Shown here: one piece after another, positions 9,664 through 20,276 of the stretch
Position numbering within the stretch: position 1 is the first letter of the stretch
Layout of the letters: the number at the start of each line of letters is the position of its first letter
Assembly: GCF_022606295.1 (NCBI RefSeq)
Contig: NZ_JAHHZS010000004.1
Location: 124,001-188,000 of the forward strand
Direction: 5' to 3'
DNA from: Arthrobacter bambusae
Lineage (GTDB): Bacteria > Actinomycetota > Actinomycetes > Actinomycetales > Micrococcaceae
DNA length: 64,000 bases
Program-made: the position numbers and the translations under genes
Notes under the pieces: model-generated
What the model saw: only the letters and a program-made list of their open reading frames with translations
Told to the model about the DNA's origin: nothing
Databases searched by the model: none

Positions 9664-10199
9664 GTCGATCCCCTCGGGCCACTACATACCTTATTAACAG
9701 GCACATGTGGATAAGCCTGTGGATACTTAAGGGGACAAGCGCGGTTAATGGGCTTAAAACCCTTAAGCCGTCTGTGGATCGTTAAAAACGGCCCTGGGGG
9801 TTATCCACGTCCACACCCTGTTTAAAACCCCTGTCACCCACATGTCGTGAACAGGGCTTAACCCCGGAACTGCGGCTCCAGAGCCGGTTATCCACAGTTT
9901 CCACAGGGGTTATTAACACTACTAATCCCAAAAAAATGAATTCCCTCAAATAACAATCTCCTTCCGCCCACCCAGCGACGCAGCCCATGGCTGCTTCGAA
10001 CCACGCGCCAGCAGGCCGGGGATGGGTTAATGCCCGAACTTCCGGCTAAGCTGTCTGCATCGCGTCCATCCTTGGTGCTGCTTTGTAGTTCGCTCCCTGC
10101 GGACCATGCAGCTTTCGGGTTCCGGACGCTGGATTTCCGGGCTCCTGGGGGAGTTTCCGGTGGAACACTGGCAGCAGCAATGAAAGGCGGCACCCTTCC
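9664..10199. other. oriC: dnaA-dnaN intergenic origin of replication
   Basis: This 536-bp non-coding region holds DnaA boxes at 9706-9714 (TGTGGATAA, exact), 9718-9726 (one mismatch), 9801-9809 (TTATCCACG) and 9888-9896 (TTATCCACA, exact), plus weaker matches at 9773 and 9897. An AT-rich stretch at about 9911-9957, rare in this GC-rich sequence, is a candidate DNA-unwinding element. Position between dnaA and dnaN is the standard actinobacterial location. The dnaN promoter must also lie here, in the box-free part after about 9960. Confidence 0.93.
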
Positions 10200-11324
10200 G
10201 TGAAGTTCAGAGTCGAGCGGGATGTCCTGGCAGAAGCCGTCACATGGACAGCCCGGTCCTTGTCTCCGCGGCCGCCCGTCCCGGTACTTTCAGGTCTCCT
10301 CCTCAAGGCAGAAGCCGGAACAGTGAGTCTCTCGAGCTTCGACTACGAGACCTCCGCCCGTCTCGAGATCCCGGCTGACATCACCACCGAAGGAACCATC
10401 CTGGTTTCCGGACGCCTCCTGGCCGATATCTGCCGCAGCCTGCCGTCGGCTCCTGTCGACATCGAAACCGATGGCAGCAAAGTCACGCTGACGTGCCGTC
10501 GAAGCAGCTTTCATCTCGCCACGATGCCGGAATCCGAATACCCGCCGCTTCCGGCACTTCCCGCCATCAGTGGAACCTTGCCCGGCGACGCTTTCGCGCA
10601 GGCCGTTTCGCAGGTCATCATCGCTGCCAGTAGGGATGACACCCTGCCGATCCTCACCGGTGTCCGGATGGAAATCGAAGATGACATGATCACCCTCCTC
10701 GCCACTGACCGTTACCGCCTGGCCATGCGGGAAGTACCGTGGAAGCCCGTCACCCCGGGAATTTCCACGAGCGCCTTGGTGAAATCGAAGACCCTCAACG
10801 AAGTGGCCAAGACACTGGGCGGCAGCGGAGACATCCATCTCGCCCTCGCAGACGACGACAGCCGCCTGATTGGCTTCGAAAGCGGCGGGCGCACCACCAC
10901 GTCCCTGCTCGTCGACGGCGACTACCCCAAGATCCGGTCCCTGTTCCCGGATTCCACGCCGATCCACGCGACGGTCCAAACCCAGGAACTCGTTGAAGCC
11001 GTTCGCCGCGTGTCCCTGGTAGCGGAGCGAAACACCCCGGTCCGCCTGGCGTTCACCCAGGGCCAGTTGAACCTCGACGCCGGTACCGGCGAAGACGCGC
11101 AGGCATCCGAGGAACTGGAAGCCCAGCTCAGCGGCGAAGACATCACTGTCGCCTTCAACCCGCACTACCTCGTGGAGGGCCTGAGCGTGATCGAGACCAA
11201 GTTCGTACGCTTCTCCTTCACCACGGCGCCCAAGCCGGCCATGATCACCGCCCAGGTTGACGCCGACGGCGACGACAAGGGCGACTACCGCTACCTCGTG
11301 ATGCCCGTCCGCCTCCCCAACTAG
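10200..11324 (+). CDS. dnaN: DNA polymerase III beta sliding clamp
   Basis: DnaN forms the dimeric ring that tethers polymerases to DNA. The 374-aa length and three repeated clamp folds match the family, with the C-terminal YRYLVMPVRLPN typical of actinobacterial clamps. It starts at a GTG (10200) with GAAAGG about 12 bases upstream. The last codons and the TAG stop fall inside a 66-bp palindromic repeat that begins at 11316, so that repeat is partly transcribed and translated with dnaN. Confidence 0.97.
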   Translation: MKFRVERDVLAEAVTWTARSLSPRPPVPVLSGLLLKAEAGTVSLSSFDYETSARLEIPADITTEGTILVSGRLLADICRSLPSAPVDIETDGSKVTLTCRRSSFHLATMPESEYPPLPALPAISGTLPGDAFAQAVSQVIIAASRDDTLPILTGVRMEIEDDMITLLATDRYRLAMREVPWKPVTPGISTSALVKSKTLNEVAKTLGGSGDIHLALADDDSRLIGFESGGRTTTSLLVDGDYPKIRSLFPDSTPIHATVQTQELVEAVRRVSLVAERNTPVRLAFTQGQLNLDAGTGEDAQASEELEAQLSGEDITVAFNPHYLVEGLSVIETKFVRFSFTTAPKPAMITAQVDADGDDKGDYRYLVMPVRLPN

Positions 11325-11381
11325 CTGACATTAGTTGTCGTTCCGGGCGCTCAAAACGACATCAAATGCGAGTCAGTCGGG
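11316..11381. repeat. 66-bp palindromic repeat, copy 1
   Basis: This is an imperfect palindrome beginning CCCAACTAGCTGACATTAG and ending GCGAGTCAGTCGGG, the most divergent of four 66-bp copies in the window. Its left end overlaps the dnaN stop codon. The hairpin it can form lies between dnaN and gnd and may act as a transcription terminator or mRNA stabiliser. Confidence 0.75.
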
Positions 11382-11420
11382 TCAATACCACAACCACCAA
11401 CGCAGAAAAGAGTTCACACC

Positions 11421-12305
11421 GTGCACATCGGACTGATCGGCCTTGGAAAAATGGGTTTCAACATGCGGGAACGCATGCGCAAAGGCGGAATCGAGGTCAC
11501 CGGCTTTGACCGCAATCAGGACATCGCGGACGTCGCCTCCGTTGACGAGCTGATTGCTGCCCTTCCGACGCCGCGCCTCGTCTGGGTCATGGTGCCCTCC
11601 GGAGATATCACCGACGCTGTGATCAGCGAACTCGGCGAGAAGCTTTCGGCCGGAGACATGGTGATCGACGGCGGCAACTCGCGCTTCACCGAAGACCAGA
11701 AACACGCGGCGTTCCTGGACTCCAAGGACATCCGTTTCGCCGATTGCGGGGTTTCCGGAGGCGTCTGGGGACTGCAGAACGGCTACGGATTGATGGCAGG
11801 CGGCTCGGACGAAGACATCGAACTCGCCATGCCGGTATTCGATGCGCTTCGCCCCGAAGGCGACCGTGCCGACAGCTTCGTCCACGTGGGCGGCGTGGGG
11901 GCAGGCCACTACGCCAAGATGGTCCACAACGGCATCGAATACGGTCTGATGCAGGCCTACGCCGAAGGCTACGAATTGCTCGCGGCCAAGGACATCATCA
12001 AGGACCTTCCCGGTACCTTCCGGGCATGGCAAAAGGGCACGGTCGTCCGATCCTGGCTGTTGGACCTCATGGTCAAAGCATTGGACGAAGACCCGGGCCT
12101 GGCGTCCATCGGGGACTACGTCGAGGACTCGGGCGAAGGCCGTTGGACGGTGGAAGAAGCCATAGCCAACGCGATTCCCGCGCCGGCAATCACCGCTGCG
12201 CTCTTCGCCCGCTTCTCCTCCCGCGAGGACAGCTCACCGGCCATGAAGATGGTGTCTGCGTTGCGCAACCAGTTCGGCGGACACGCCACCCGTCCGGCCA
12301 ACTAG
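11421..12305 (+). CDS. gnd: 6-phosphogluconate dehydrogenase, short decarboxylating type
   Basis: The enzyme oxidatively decarboxylates 6-phosphogluconate to ribulose 5-phosphate in the pentose phosphate pathway. The 294-aa protein has an N-terminal Rossmann motif (IGLIGLGKMGFNM, about 3-15), the substrate motif GVSGGVWGLQNGYGLMAGG and the catalytic region HYAKMVHNGIEYG. It belongs to the short class (about 300 aa rather than 470). In the short class NAD is often preferred, but cofactor use cannot be read safely here. It sits between dnaN and recF, a normal place for it in actinobacteria. The start is GTG at 11421. Confidence 0.94.
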   Translation: MHIGLIGLGKMGFNMRERMRKGGIEVTGFDRNQDIADVASVDELIAALPTPRLVWVMVPSGDITDAVISELGEKLSAGDMVIDGGNSRFTEDQKHAAFLDSKDIRFADCGVSGGVWGLQNGYGLMAGGSDEDIELAMPVFDALRPEGDRADSFVHVGGVGAGHYAKMVHNGIEYGLMQAYAEGYELLAAKDIIKDLPGTFRAWQKGTVVRSWLLDLMVKALDEDPGLASIGDYVEDSGEGRWTVEEAIANAIPAPAITAALFARFSSREDSSPAMKMVSALRNQFGGHATRPAN

Positions 12306-12328
12306 GCCCCGGCCGACCAGCAGTACGC

Positions 12329-13522
12329 GTGTACCTCGAACATCTTTCGCTGACCGATTTCCGCAGCTACGCGCAGGTTGACCTCAAGCTTGGCCCCGGC
12401 GTCACGGTCCTGGTTGGGTCCAACGGCATCGGCAAGACGAACCTCATGGAAGCCATCGGATACCTGGCTACCCTGAGCTCGCACCGCGTCAGTACCGATG
12501 CGCCTCTCCTGCGCTTCGGCACGGACCGCGCGTTGATCCGGGCGAAGCTTGTCCGGGGCGAACAACCGACGGTAGTCGAACTCGAAATCAATGCCGGCCG
12601 TGCCAACCGGGGCCGGATCAACCGCGGAAATCCTGCCCGGGCCCGCGACATCCTGGGCATTTGCCAGACGGTGCTTTTCGCGCCCGAGGACCTTGCCCTG
12701 GTCAAGGGTGATCCGTCCAACCGCCGGCGCTTCCTCGACGAACTGCTGGTCAGCCTCATGCCTGTCCATGCGGCAACCCGCACCGACTACGACCGGGTGC
12801 TCAAACAGCGCAATGCCCTGTTGAAATCGGCCCGCGCCGGGAAATTCACCTCGGGCCATGAGGCAACGCTCGATGTCTGGGACCAGCACATGGCGAGGGC
12901 CGGCGCGGAGCTCCTGCATGCGCGGCTGGAACTCGTGGAACGGCTCCGTCCCCACCTCAAGAACGCCTACGCGCAACTGACGGACGGATCGAAGGAAGCA
13001 GGCGCGGTCTACCGCTCCACCATCCAGGGCGTGCTCGACGACGACGGCGGTCCTGCCGAGCGTCCCGCTGAAGGTTCAGAGGGGGTGGAGGACCTGCGCT
13101 CCCTGTCCGTGGATCAGCTCACGGAGCGCTACATCCAGGCCTTCGCGGCCTCGCGCCGCAAGGAGTTGGAACGCGGAATTTCCCTGGTGGGACCCCATCG
13201 CGACGAACTCGAACTGGTTCTGGGCCAGGCACCGGCAAAAGGCTATGCCTCCCATGGCGAAACATGGTCCATGTGCCTCTCCCTGCGCCTGGCCTCGTAC
13301 TACGTCATGCTCGACGACACGCGTACCGGCGGTTCTGCTCCGATCCTCATTCTCGACGATGTGTTCGCCGAACTGGACGTACAGCGTCGGCGTAAACTGG
13401 CTGCAATAGTGGCCGGCGCCGAACAGGTTTTGGTGACGGCCGCCGTCGACGCGGACATTCCCGAGGAACTGGCGGGGCGACGCGTGAAGGTTGTGCCCGG
13501 AGGCATTGATGGAGAAGGATAG
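12329..13522 (+). CDS. recF: DNA replication and repair protein RecF
   Basis: RecF is an SMC-like ATPase that loads RecA at single-strand gaps with RecO and RecR. The 397-aa protein starts MYLEHLSLTDFRSY at a GTG (12329), with Walker A GSNGIGKT at 30-37, the signature SLVGPHRDE in the last third and Walker B ILILDDVFAELD at about 339-350. The frame is open far upstream into gnd, but that extension reads as an out-of-frame shadow of gnd. The 3' end overlaps the start of the next gene by 14 bp. Confidence 0.96.
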   Translation: MYLEHLSLTDFRSYAQVDLKLGPGVTVLVGSNGIGKTNLMEAIGYLATLSSHRVSTDAPLLRFGTDRALIRAKLVRGEQPTVVELEINAGRANRGRINRGNPARARDILGICQTVLFAPEDLALVKGDPSNRRRFLDELLVSLMPVHAATRTDYDRVLKQRNALLKSARAGKFTSGHEATLDVWDQHMARAGAELLHARLELVERLRPHLKNAYAQLTDGSKEAGAVYRSTIQGVLDDDGGPAERPAEGSEGVEDLRSLSVDQLTERYIQAFAASRRKELERGISLVGPHRDELELVLGQAPAKGYASHGETWSMCLSLRLASYYVMLDDTRTGGSAPILILDDVFAELDVQRRRKLAAIVAGAEQVLVTAAVDADIPEELAGRRVKVVPGGIDGEG

Positions 13523-14063
13523 CCCCGGCGGACGCCAGCCGGGCAGGGACCCCGACGAGATTGATGCTGCCCAATCAGCTTTGAACCGGATGCGGGAAGC
13601 GGCCGTTGCACGGGGCGAAATCCGCCGCGCCGCCCCACGGACGGGTGCCGCTCCCAAACGCAAGGGCGTCCGCGACACCCGCGGATTCAGCCAATTCCAC
13701 GGCAGCGGCAGGGATCCGCTTGGCCTGGGGAAAGTCGTTGGAAGGCTCGTGGCGGAACGGGGCTGGACCTCTCCAGTGGCAGTTGGTTCCGTGATGGCTG
13801 AGTGGGATGCCTTGGTGGGACCGGAGATTTCCGCGCATTGCACTCCTGAGAGTTTTACCGACACCACGCTCCATGTCCGCTGCGATTCCACCGCGTGGGC
13901 AACCCAGCTCAGGCTCCTGAGCACCAGCCTCCTGGACATGTTCCGAAGGGAACTCGGAGAAGGAGTGGTGACGTCCATCCAGGTTCTCGCACCCACCGCG
14001 CCGAGCTGGCGCAAGGGCGGCCGAAGCGTCAATGGGCGGGGCCCCCGGGATACCTACGGGTAA
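13509..14063 (+). CDS. DUF721 family protein
   Basis: A 184-aa protein of the DciA-like DUF721 family, found between recF and gyrB across actinobacteria. DciA proteins in other bacteria help load the replicative helicase; whether actinobacterial members do is inference. The N-terminal 60 residues are charged and probably disordered. The conserved part is at about 65-165 (GKVVGRLVAERGW, then VGPEISAHCTPESF and LHVRCDSTAWATQLR). The ATG at 13509 has GGAGG 5 bases upstream and overlaps recF, giving translational coupling. Confidence 0.9.
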   Translation: MEKDSPGGRQPGRDPDEIDAAQSALNRMREAAVARGEIRRAAPRTGAAPKRKGVRDTRGFSQFHGSGRDPLGLGKVVGRLVAERGWTSPVAVGSVMAEWDALVGPEISAHCTPESFTDTTLHVRCDSTAWATQLRLLSTSLLDMFRRELGEGVVTSIQVLAPTAPSWRKGGRSVNGRGPRDTYG

Positions 14064-14460
14064 CTTCCGTGCACCCTCGCCGGCGCATTCTGCTTGAAGG
14101 GCGCACAGGGGCGAGAAACCTCCCCGGACCGTATAGCTCCCTAGAGGGGGCCGTTTTGGCACCTTGCAGATGGGGCCCACGGCCTCCTACAGCTACTTTC
14201 CTGAGCATATGGGCCGGGTTTTGCGAGGAACTGCGCTCAGTCACGATAGAATCGGCATAGACAACTGGGCGCCGGTGAACGTTGATTGGCTCCGCTGAAC
14301 AGCACTTGTAACAGCGGATCTGCCAATCGCGAAGTAGCCGGCGTTAGCAGTGACGTCCCTGTTGGCGGCTGCCGTGTCCCTGTGGTGTGTCCTGACGGAC
14401 GTGCTTCCTTGGTGCGGTGACGGCCGGCGACCATCGAACACGGAGGAGTCGAAAGCGCCT
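14064..14460. promoter_or_regulatory. gyrB upstream region
   Basis: About 400 bp without a gene separates the DUF721 gene from gyrB. A possible promoter is TTGCGA (14221-14226) with TAGAAT (14247-14252), but the 20-bp spacing is long. Supercoiling-sensitive control is common for gyrB and would be encoded here. Several codons of open frame precede the chosen gyrB start but lack family similarity. Confidence 0.4.
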
Positions 14461-16536
14461 GTGGCTAACGACAATGCAGAGACCTTGGCAGTAGAGCCCG
14501 CGAAGGAGAACGCCCACAAGCCTGACACACCCTCGGGGTCCAAGGAATACGGTGCGAGCGACATCACCGTCCTTGAAGGTCTCGAAGCGGTGCGCAAGCG
14601 CCCGGGCATGTACATCGGATCCACGGGCCCGCGCGGCCTCCACCACTTGGTGTATGAAGTGGTGGACAACTCGGTGGACGAGGCTCTTGCGGGGTACTGC
14701 AGCCACATTGAAGTGACCCTCCAGGCCGACGGCGGCGTGAAAGTGGTGGACGACGGCCGCGGCATCCCGGTGGATATGCACCCCACGGAAAAGAAGCCCA
14801 CCGTCGAAGTTGTCATGACCATCCTGCACGCGGGCGGCAAGTTCGGCGGCAGCGGCTATGCGGTGTCCGGCGGCCTCCACGGCGTCGGTATTTCCGTCGT
14901 CAACGCACTGTCGCGCAGGGTCGACACCGAGGTGCGTCGCCAGGGCCACGTTTGGCGAATGAGTTTCGCCGACGGCGGCAAGCCACAAGGCGGACTCGTC
15001 CAGGGCGAAGCAACGGAGCAGACCGGAACGTCCCAGACGTTCTATCCGGACGGCACCATCTTCGAGAGCACCGAATTCGATTTCGAAACCCTCCGCGCAC
15101 GGTTCCAGCAGATGGCCTTCCTCAACAAGGGGCTGCGCATCACCCTCACGGACGAGCGTCCTGTCGCGGGAGCAGGCGACGATGACCTGGATCTCGACGC
15201 TGTTGCCACCGACGGCGAAGTCGCGGCAGAACACCGCACGGTGGTTTACCAGTACAACGACGGTCTCCTCGACTACGTAAAACACCTGAACTCGAACAAG
15301 AAGGTGGACGTCGTCCACGAGGACGTCATCGCCTTCGAAACCGAAGACACTGAGCGGCACATCGCCGTCGAGGTCGCGATGCAGTGGACCACGGCATATT
15401 CCGAGAGCGTCCACACCTACGCCAACACGATCAACACGCACGAGGGCGGAACCCACGAAGAAGGCTTCCGCGCCGCGATGACGTCGCTCATCAACCGCTA
15501 CGCGCGCGAGAAGACGATCATCAAGGAAAAGGATGACAACCTCACCGGTGACGACATCCGCGAAGGCCTCACCGCCGTTATCTCGGTGAAGTTGTCCGAA
15601 CCCCAGTTCGAGGGCCAGACCAAGACCAAACTGGGTAACTCCGAGGTCAAGGGCTTCGTCCAACGGGTGGTCACCGACCAGCTCGGCGACTGGCTGGAAC
15701 GCAACCCCGGTCCGGCCCGTGACGTCATCCGCAAGGCTGTCCAGGCCGCCCAAGCCCGCATGGCCGCCCGGAAGGCTCGCGACAACGCGCGCCGCAAGAG
15801 CCCGCTGGAATCCTTCGGTATGCCGGGCAAGCTGTCCGACTGCTCTTCGAAGGACCCCTCGCGCTGCGAGGTCTACCTCGTGGAGGGTGACTCCGCCGGC
15901 GGTTCGGCCAAGCGTGGCCGGAACCCCGAGACCCAGGCGATCCTGCCGCTGCGCGGCAAGATCCTGAACGTGGAGCGCGCACGGCTGGACAAGGCCCTCG
16001 GCAACAATGAAGTCCAGTCCATGATCACGGCTTTCGGAACCGGGATCGGCGAGGACTTCGACATCTCCAAGCTGCGGTACCACAAGATCGTCCTCATGGC
16101 CGATGCCGACGTGGACGGCCAGCACATCACCACGCTGCTGATGACGCTGTTGTTCCGCTACATGCGTCCGCTGATTGAGAACGGGTACGTCTACCTGGCC
16201 CAGCCGCCGCTGTACCGCATCAAGTGGTCGAACGCCCCCCACGACTACGTCTACAGCGACCGTGAGCGTGACGCCAAGCTGGTTTCCGGCCAGGCCGCCG
16301 GCCGCCGTATCCCGAAGGACAACGGCATCCAGCGCTACAAGGGCCTCGGTGAAATGGACTACACCGAACTCTGGGACACCACCATGGACCCGGACCACCG
16401 CACGCTCCTGCAAGTCACCATGGACGATGCCTTGGCAGCGGACCAGACCTTCTCCGTACTGATGGGTGAAGACGTGGAATCGCGCCGGAACTTCATTCAG
16501 CAGAACGCCAAGGACGTCAGGTTCCTGGATATCTAG
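14461..16536 (+). CDS. gyrB: DNA gyrase subunit B
   Basis: GyrB supplies the ATPase and Toprim parts of gyrase, which introduces negative supercoils. The 691-aa protein has the GHKL ATPase ([11 protein letters not shown], later [14 protein letters not shown]), the transducer region, then the Toprim motifs [18 protein letters not shown] and DADVDGQHI, and a C-terminal [11 protein letters not shown] use the GTG at 14461 (protein starts [10 protein letters not shown]) rather than the ATG at 14350. GGAGGAG lies 14 bases upstream, further than usual, so the start is moderately certain. It is followed by gyrA after 62 bp. Confidence 0.97.
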   Translation: MANDNAETLAVEPAKENAHKPDTPSGSKEYGASDITVLEGLEAVRKRPGMYIGSTGPRGLHHLVYEVVDNSVDEALAGYCSHIEVTLQADGGVKVVDDGRGIPVDMHPTEKKPTVEVVMTILHAGGKFGGSGYAVSGGLHGVGISVVNALSRRVDTEVRRQGHVWRMSFADGGKPQGGLVQGEATEQTGTSQTFYPDGTIFESTEFDFETLRARFQQMAFLNKGLRITLTDERPVAGAGDDDLDLDAVATDGEVAAEHRTVVYQYNDGLLDYVKHLNSNKKVDVVHEDVIAFETEDTERHIAVEVAMQWTTAYSESVHTYANTINTHEGGTHEEGFRAAMTSLINRYAREKTIIKEKDDNLTGDDIREGLTAVISVKLSEPQFEGQTKTKLGNSEVKGFVQRVVTDQLGDWLERNPGPARDVIRKAVQAAQARMAARKARDNARRKSPLESFGMPGKLSDCSSKDPSRCEVYLVEGDSAGGSAKRGRNPETQAILPLRGKILNVERARLDKALGNNEVQSMITAFGTGIGEDFDISKLRYHKIVLMADADVDGQHITTLLMTLLFRYMRPLIENGYVYLAQPPLYRIKWSNAPHDYVYSDRERDAKLVSGQAAGRRIPKDNGIQRYKGLGEMDYTELWDTTMDPDHRTLLQVTMDDALAADQTFSVLMGEDVESRRNFIQQNAKDVRFLDI

Positions 16537-16598
16537 AGACTTCAAAGCCCTAGAAATATTCCAGTACTGACATATACCTGAAACGGAAATCATAGACT

Positions 16599-19340
16599 AT
16601 GAGTGAAGAAACACCTGAGGTTCCCGCTGAATCGGCCGGCATTCCGGAACCCGTTCTCGAGGGCGATGTACTGACGGACCGCGTAGACCAGGTGGACCTG
16701 CAGACGGAAATGCAGCGTTCCTATCTGGACTATGCCATGGCCGTCATCGTCGGCCGCGCGCTCCCGGATGTCCGCGACGGCCTGAAGCCCGTCCACCGCC
16801 GCGTGCTGTACGCGATGTTCGACGGCGGCTACCGCCCGGACCGCTCGTTCAACAAGTGCGCCCGCGTGGTGGGCGAGGTTATGGGCCAGTACCACCCGCA
16901 CGGTGACACCGCGATCTACGATGCCCTGGTCCGCCTCATCCAGGACTGGACGATGCGCTATCCGCTGGCCCTGGGCCAAGGCAACTTCGGTTCCCCGGGC
17001 AACGACGGCGCCGCGGCCCCGAGATACACCGAGACAAAAATGGCCCAGCTGGCCATGGAAATGGTCCGCGACATCGACGAGGAAACCGTCGATTTCCAGG
17101 ACAACTACGACGGCAAGAACCAGGAACCCACCATCCTGCCGGCGCGTTTCCCCAACCTGCTGGTCAACGGTTCCTCCGGCATCGCCGTGGGCATGGCGAC
17201 CAACATTCCGCCCCACAACCTCCGCGAAGTCGCCGACGGTGTGCAGTGGTACCTGGCCAACCCGACTGCAAGCCGTGAAGAGCTGCTCGAAGCGTTGCTC
17301 GTGCGCATCAAGGGCCCGGACTTCCCGACCGGTGCAACCATCCTCGGCCACAAGGGCATCGAGGACGCGTACCGGACGGGCCGGGGCTCCATCACCATGC
17401 GCGCTGTGGTCAACGTCGAGGAACTCCAGGGCCGCACATGCCTGGTGGTCACCGAATTGCCGTACCAGGCAAACCCGGACAACCTGGCCATCAAGATCGC
17501 CGAACTGGTCAAGGACGGCAAGATCCAAGGCATCGCGGACCTCCGCGACGAGACGTCCGGCCGTACCGGCCAGCGGCTCGTGATCGTACTCAAGCGCGAC
17601 GCCGTGGCCAAGGTGGTGCTCAACAACCTCTACAAGCACACTCAGCTGCAGGACAATTTCGGTGCCAACATGCTGGCAATCGTCGACGGCGTACCCCGCA
17701 CGCTGAGCCTGGACGCCTTCATCCGGCACTGGGTGGCCCACCAGATGAGCGTCATTGTCCGGCGGACCCGCTACCGCCTGCGCAAGGCCGAGGAAGAGGC
17801 GCACATCCTGCGCGCACTTCTCAAGGCGTTGGACATGCTGGACGAGGTCATTGCGCTCATCCGGGCCTCCAACACCACCGAGGCCGCCCGCGACGGCCTG
17901 ATGGGACTGCTGGAGATCGATGAGCTCCAGGCCCGCGCCATCCTTGACATGCAGCTCCGCCGGCTCGCCGCGTTGGAACGCCAGAAGATCCAGGACAGGC
18001 ATGCCGAGCTTGAAGCCATGATCACGGAGTTCAACTCGATCTTGGCTTCCGAGCAGCGCCAGCGCGACATCATCAGCCAGGAATTGGCTGAGATTGTGGC
18101 CAAGCACGGAGACGACCGCCGGACCCACATCCTCATGGGCTTCGACGGTGACATGTCCATGGAAGACCTCATCCCCGAGGAAGAAGTGGTGGTCACCATC
18201 ACCCGCGGCGGCTACGTCAAGCGCACCCGCAGCGACAACTATCGTTCGCAGCAGCGAGGCGGCAAGGGGGTCAAAGGCGCCCAGCTTCGCGGCGACGACG
18301 TCGTGGAACACTTCTTCGTCACGACCACGCACCACTGGTTGCTGTTCTTCACCAACCTGGGCCGGGTCTACCGGGCCAAGGCGTACGAGCTGGCGGAGGC
18401 CGGCCGGGACGCCAAGGGACAGCACGTGGCAAACCTGTTGGCCTTCCAGCCGGACGAGCACATCGCCCAGGTCCTTGATTTGCGCGATTATGAGCAAGCC
18501 CCGTACCTGGTGCTCGCCACCAAGAACGGCCTGGTGAAGAAGACGCGTTTGGAAGACTACGACACCAACCGCACGGCCGGCGTCATCGCCATCAACCTGC
18601 GGGATGAGGACGAGCTCGTCTCGGCGCAGCTCGTGTCCGAAACGGACGATCTCCTCCTGGTTTCCCGCAAGGGCCAGTCGATCCGCTTCACGGCCACCGA
18701 CGAGGCATTGCGTCCCATGGGGCGCGCCACCTCGGGCGTGACCGGAATGAAGTTCCGTGAAGACGACGAATTGCTCGCGGCCGACGTCGTCCAGGACGGC
18801 TCGTTCGTCTTCGTGGTGACTGAAGGCGGATACGCCAAGCGCACCGCCGTCGAGGAGTATCGTCTCCAGGGCCGTGGCGGGCTGGGCATCAAAGTGGCCA
18901 AGCTTCAGGAAGAACGCGGCGACCTTGTCGGTGCGCTGATCGTCAATGAAGAAGACGAAGTCCTGGTGGTCATGGAGGGTGGCAAGATTGTCCGCTCCGC
19001 GGTGGCAGGGGTTCCTGCCAAGGGCCGTGACACCATGGGCGTCATCTTCGCGAAGCCTGACAAGAACGACCGCATCATCGAGGTGGCCCGCAACAGCGAA
19101 CGCGGCCTTGATGTCGAGGAGTCCGACGACGAACACGGCCAGGGCGCGGACGATGCCTCAGCCGTCAATAGCGTCGAAAATCCCTCCGGAGGAACGTCCG
19201 GGGCGGACGATGACGTAACGTTGGCTGCAAACGGCGGCGCCGATCAGGCGACCGCAACGGCCGAATCGGGATCGGCCGCAGGATCCGGTAATGGGTCCGG
19301 CGTCGAGCTGAACGAACACAATACCGGAGGTAACGAGTGA
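16599..19340 (+). CDS. gyrA: DNA gyrase subunit A
   Basis: GyrA cuts and rejoins DNA and wraps it for supercoiling. The 913-aa protein has the catalytic tyrosine Y143 in APRYTETK, the quinolone region [10 protein letters not shown] (100-108) with Thr104 at the E. coli Ser83 position and Asp108 at the Asp87 position, and the GyrA box [10 protein letters not shown] at the start of the C-terminal beta-pinwheel. After the last blade there is an acidic, Gly/Ala/Ser-rich tail of about 75 residues. The stop overlaps the next gene start (GTGA). Confidence 0.98.
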   Translation: MSEETPEVPAESAGIPEPVLEGDVLTDRVDQVDLQTEMQRSYLDYAMAVIVGRALPDVRDGLKPVHRRVLYAMFDGGYRPDRSFNKCARVVGEVMGQYHPHGDTAIYDALVRLIQDWTMRYPLALGQGNFGSPGNDGAAAPRYTETKMAQLAMEMVRDIDEETVDFQDNYDGKNQEPTILPARFPNLLVNGSSGIAVGMATNIPPHNLREVADGVQWYLANPTASREELLEALLVRIKGPDFPTGATILGHKGIEDAYRTGRGSITMRAVVNVEELQGRTCLVVTELPYQANPDNLAIKIAELVKDGKIQGIADLRDETSGRTGQRLVIVLKRDAVAKVVLNNLYKHTQLQDNFGANMLAIVDGVPRTLSLDAFIRHWVAHQMSVIVRRTRYRLRKAEEEAHILRALLKALDMLDEVIALIRASNTTEAARDGLMGLLEIDELQARAILDMQLRRLAALERQKIQDRHAELEAMITEFNSILASEQRQRDIISQELAEIVAKHGDDRRTHILMGFDGDMSMEDLIPEEEVVVTITRGGYVKRTRSDNYRSQQRGGKGVKGAQLRGDDVVEHFFVTTTHHWLLFFTNLGRVYRAKAYELAEAGRDAKGQHVANLLAFQPDEHIAQVLDLRDYEQAPYLVLATKNGLVKKTRLEDYDTNRTAGVIAINLRDEDELVSAQLVSETDDLLLVSRKGQSIRFTATDEALRPMGRATSGVTGMKFREDDELLAADVVQDGSFVFVVTEGGYAKRTAVEEYRLQGRGGLGIKVAKLQEERGDLVGALIVNEEDEVLVVMEGGKIVRSAVAGVPAKGRDTMGVIFAKPDKNDRIIEVARNSERGLDVEESDDEHGQGADDASAVNSVENPSGGTSGADDDVTLAANGGADQATATAESGSAAGSGNGSGVELNEHNTGGNE

Positions 19341-20032
19341 GCAATTCGGACTCATATCCCAAGCCGAGTACGGGTGTCCCTGGAGGATTGCGGCAGCCGT
19401 CGGCGACTCCGCGGGTAGACGCACCGGCCCGTCCCCAGCAGCGCCCTGCGGCATCCACGCCGGGTGCGGCAGGAACCGGCGCGGAAAGGGTCCCGGGCCA
19501 ACGTCCTGCGGTTCCCGGCCAGCGCCCGGCCGTTCCGGGACAGCGTCCTGCGGGAACACAGCGCCCGGCAGGGCAGCGTCCCGCCGCGCCCGGCCAGAGG
19601 CCCGTGCAGGGCCAGCAGCGTCCCGCCTCGGGAGCTCCCGGGCTCGTTAAGCCGGCACCCAAGGCCAAGGTCCGCCGCGCCCGCCTGCTCGTGAGCAAGG
19701 TTGATCCGTGGTCTGTCCTGAAAATGGCGTTCCTGCTGTCCGTTGCCTTGGGCATCGTGACGGTGATCGCAGCAGTCGTGCTTTGGACCGTTCTGGACCT
19801 GACCGGCATTTTCAACCAGGTGGACAGCCTTCTGGGCACCCTGGCGGGCTCGGAAAGCGGTGGCTTCGAACTCAAGAAGGTCGCATCGCTGGGACAGGTG
19901 GCTTCCTTTGCCACCATCATTGCCGTAGTGAATGTCGTGCTGCTGACTGCCCTGTCGATGCTGAGCGCCGTGCTTTATAACATTGCCGCAACACTCGTTG
20001 GCGGCATCGGCGTGACCCTCACCGACGACTAG
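19337..20032 (+). CDS. DUF3566 membrane protein
   Basis: This 231-aa protein of the DUF3566 family lies directly after gyrA in actinobacteria; its function is unknown to me. The first 110 residues are Pro/Gln/Arg/Ala-rich with repeats of RPAVPGQ-like units. The conserved part follows: [19 protein letters not shown], then two membrane helices (about 128-152 and 193-215) and a short tail. It overlaps gyrA by 4 bp through the GTG at 19337, so it is co-translated with gyrase. The proline-rich head may be cytoplasmic. Confidence 0.9.
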   Translation: MSNSDSYPKPSTGVPGGLRQPSATPRVDAPARPQQRPAASTPGAAGTGAERVPGQRPAVPGQRPAVPGQRPAGTQRPAGQRPAAPGQRPVQGQQRPASGAPGLVKPAPKAKVRRARLLVSKVDPWSVLKMAFLLSVALGIVTVIAAVVLWTVLDLTGIFNQVDSLLGTLAGSESGGFELKKVASLGQVASFATIIAVVNVVLLTALSMLSAVLYNIAATLVGGIGVTLTDD

Positions 20033-20145
20033 CCCAAACGCTCGGAAATTGGGGGAAACTGCTGGAAAACAGTGGTGAAAATACCTCGATTTGAGATCGG
20101 GCCGGGATGTGCTGTAAAGTCATGTCTCGGCCCGAAGAGGTATCG

Positions 20146-20219
20146 GGGCGTATAGCTCAGGCGGTTAGAGCGCTTCGCTGATAACGAAGAGGTCCCAGGT
20201 TCAAGTCCTGGTACGCCCA
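20146..20219 (+). tRNA. tRNA-Ile (GAT)
   Basis: A 74-nt cloverleaf with acceptor arms GGGCGTA (20146-20152) and TACGCCC (20212-20218), D arm AGCTCAGGCGGTTAGAGC, anticodon loop CTGATAA with anticodon GAT, and T arm with GGTTCAAGTCC. The CCA end is not encoded. It lies downstream of gyrA, as in related actinobacteria. Confidence 0.97.
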
Positions 20220-20276
20220 CGGAACCTGCACAGGTTTTGCTAAAGGTTCGGGAAACCGAGTCGGAACGGGGTGCGT

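Noticed and set aside
11744..12328. Upstream part of the long frame that includes recF
   Set aside because: It overlaps gnd in another frame and reads as low-complexity Arg/Pro-rich sequence; RecF starts at its conserved MYLEHLSLTDF.
14344..16593. Long minus-strand frame opposite gyrB
   Set aside because: Shadow of gyrB; no recognisable protein and no ribosome site.
16590..19136. Long open frame (848 codons) on the minus strand opposite gyrA
   Set aside because: It is the antisense shadow of gyrA in GC-rich DNA; its translation shows no family motifs and gyrA is fully supported.
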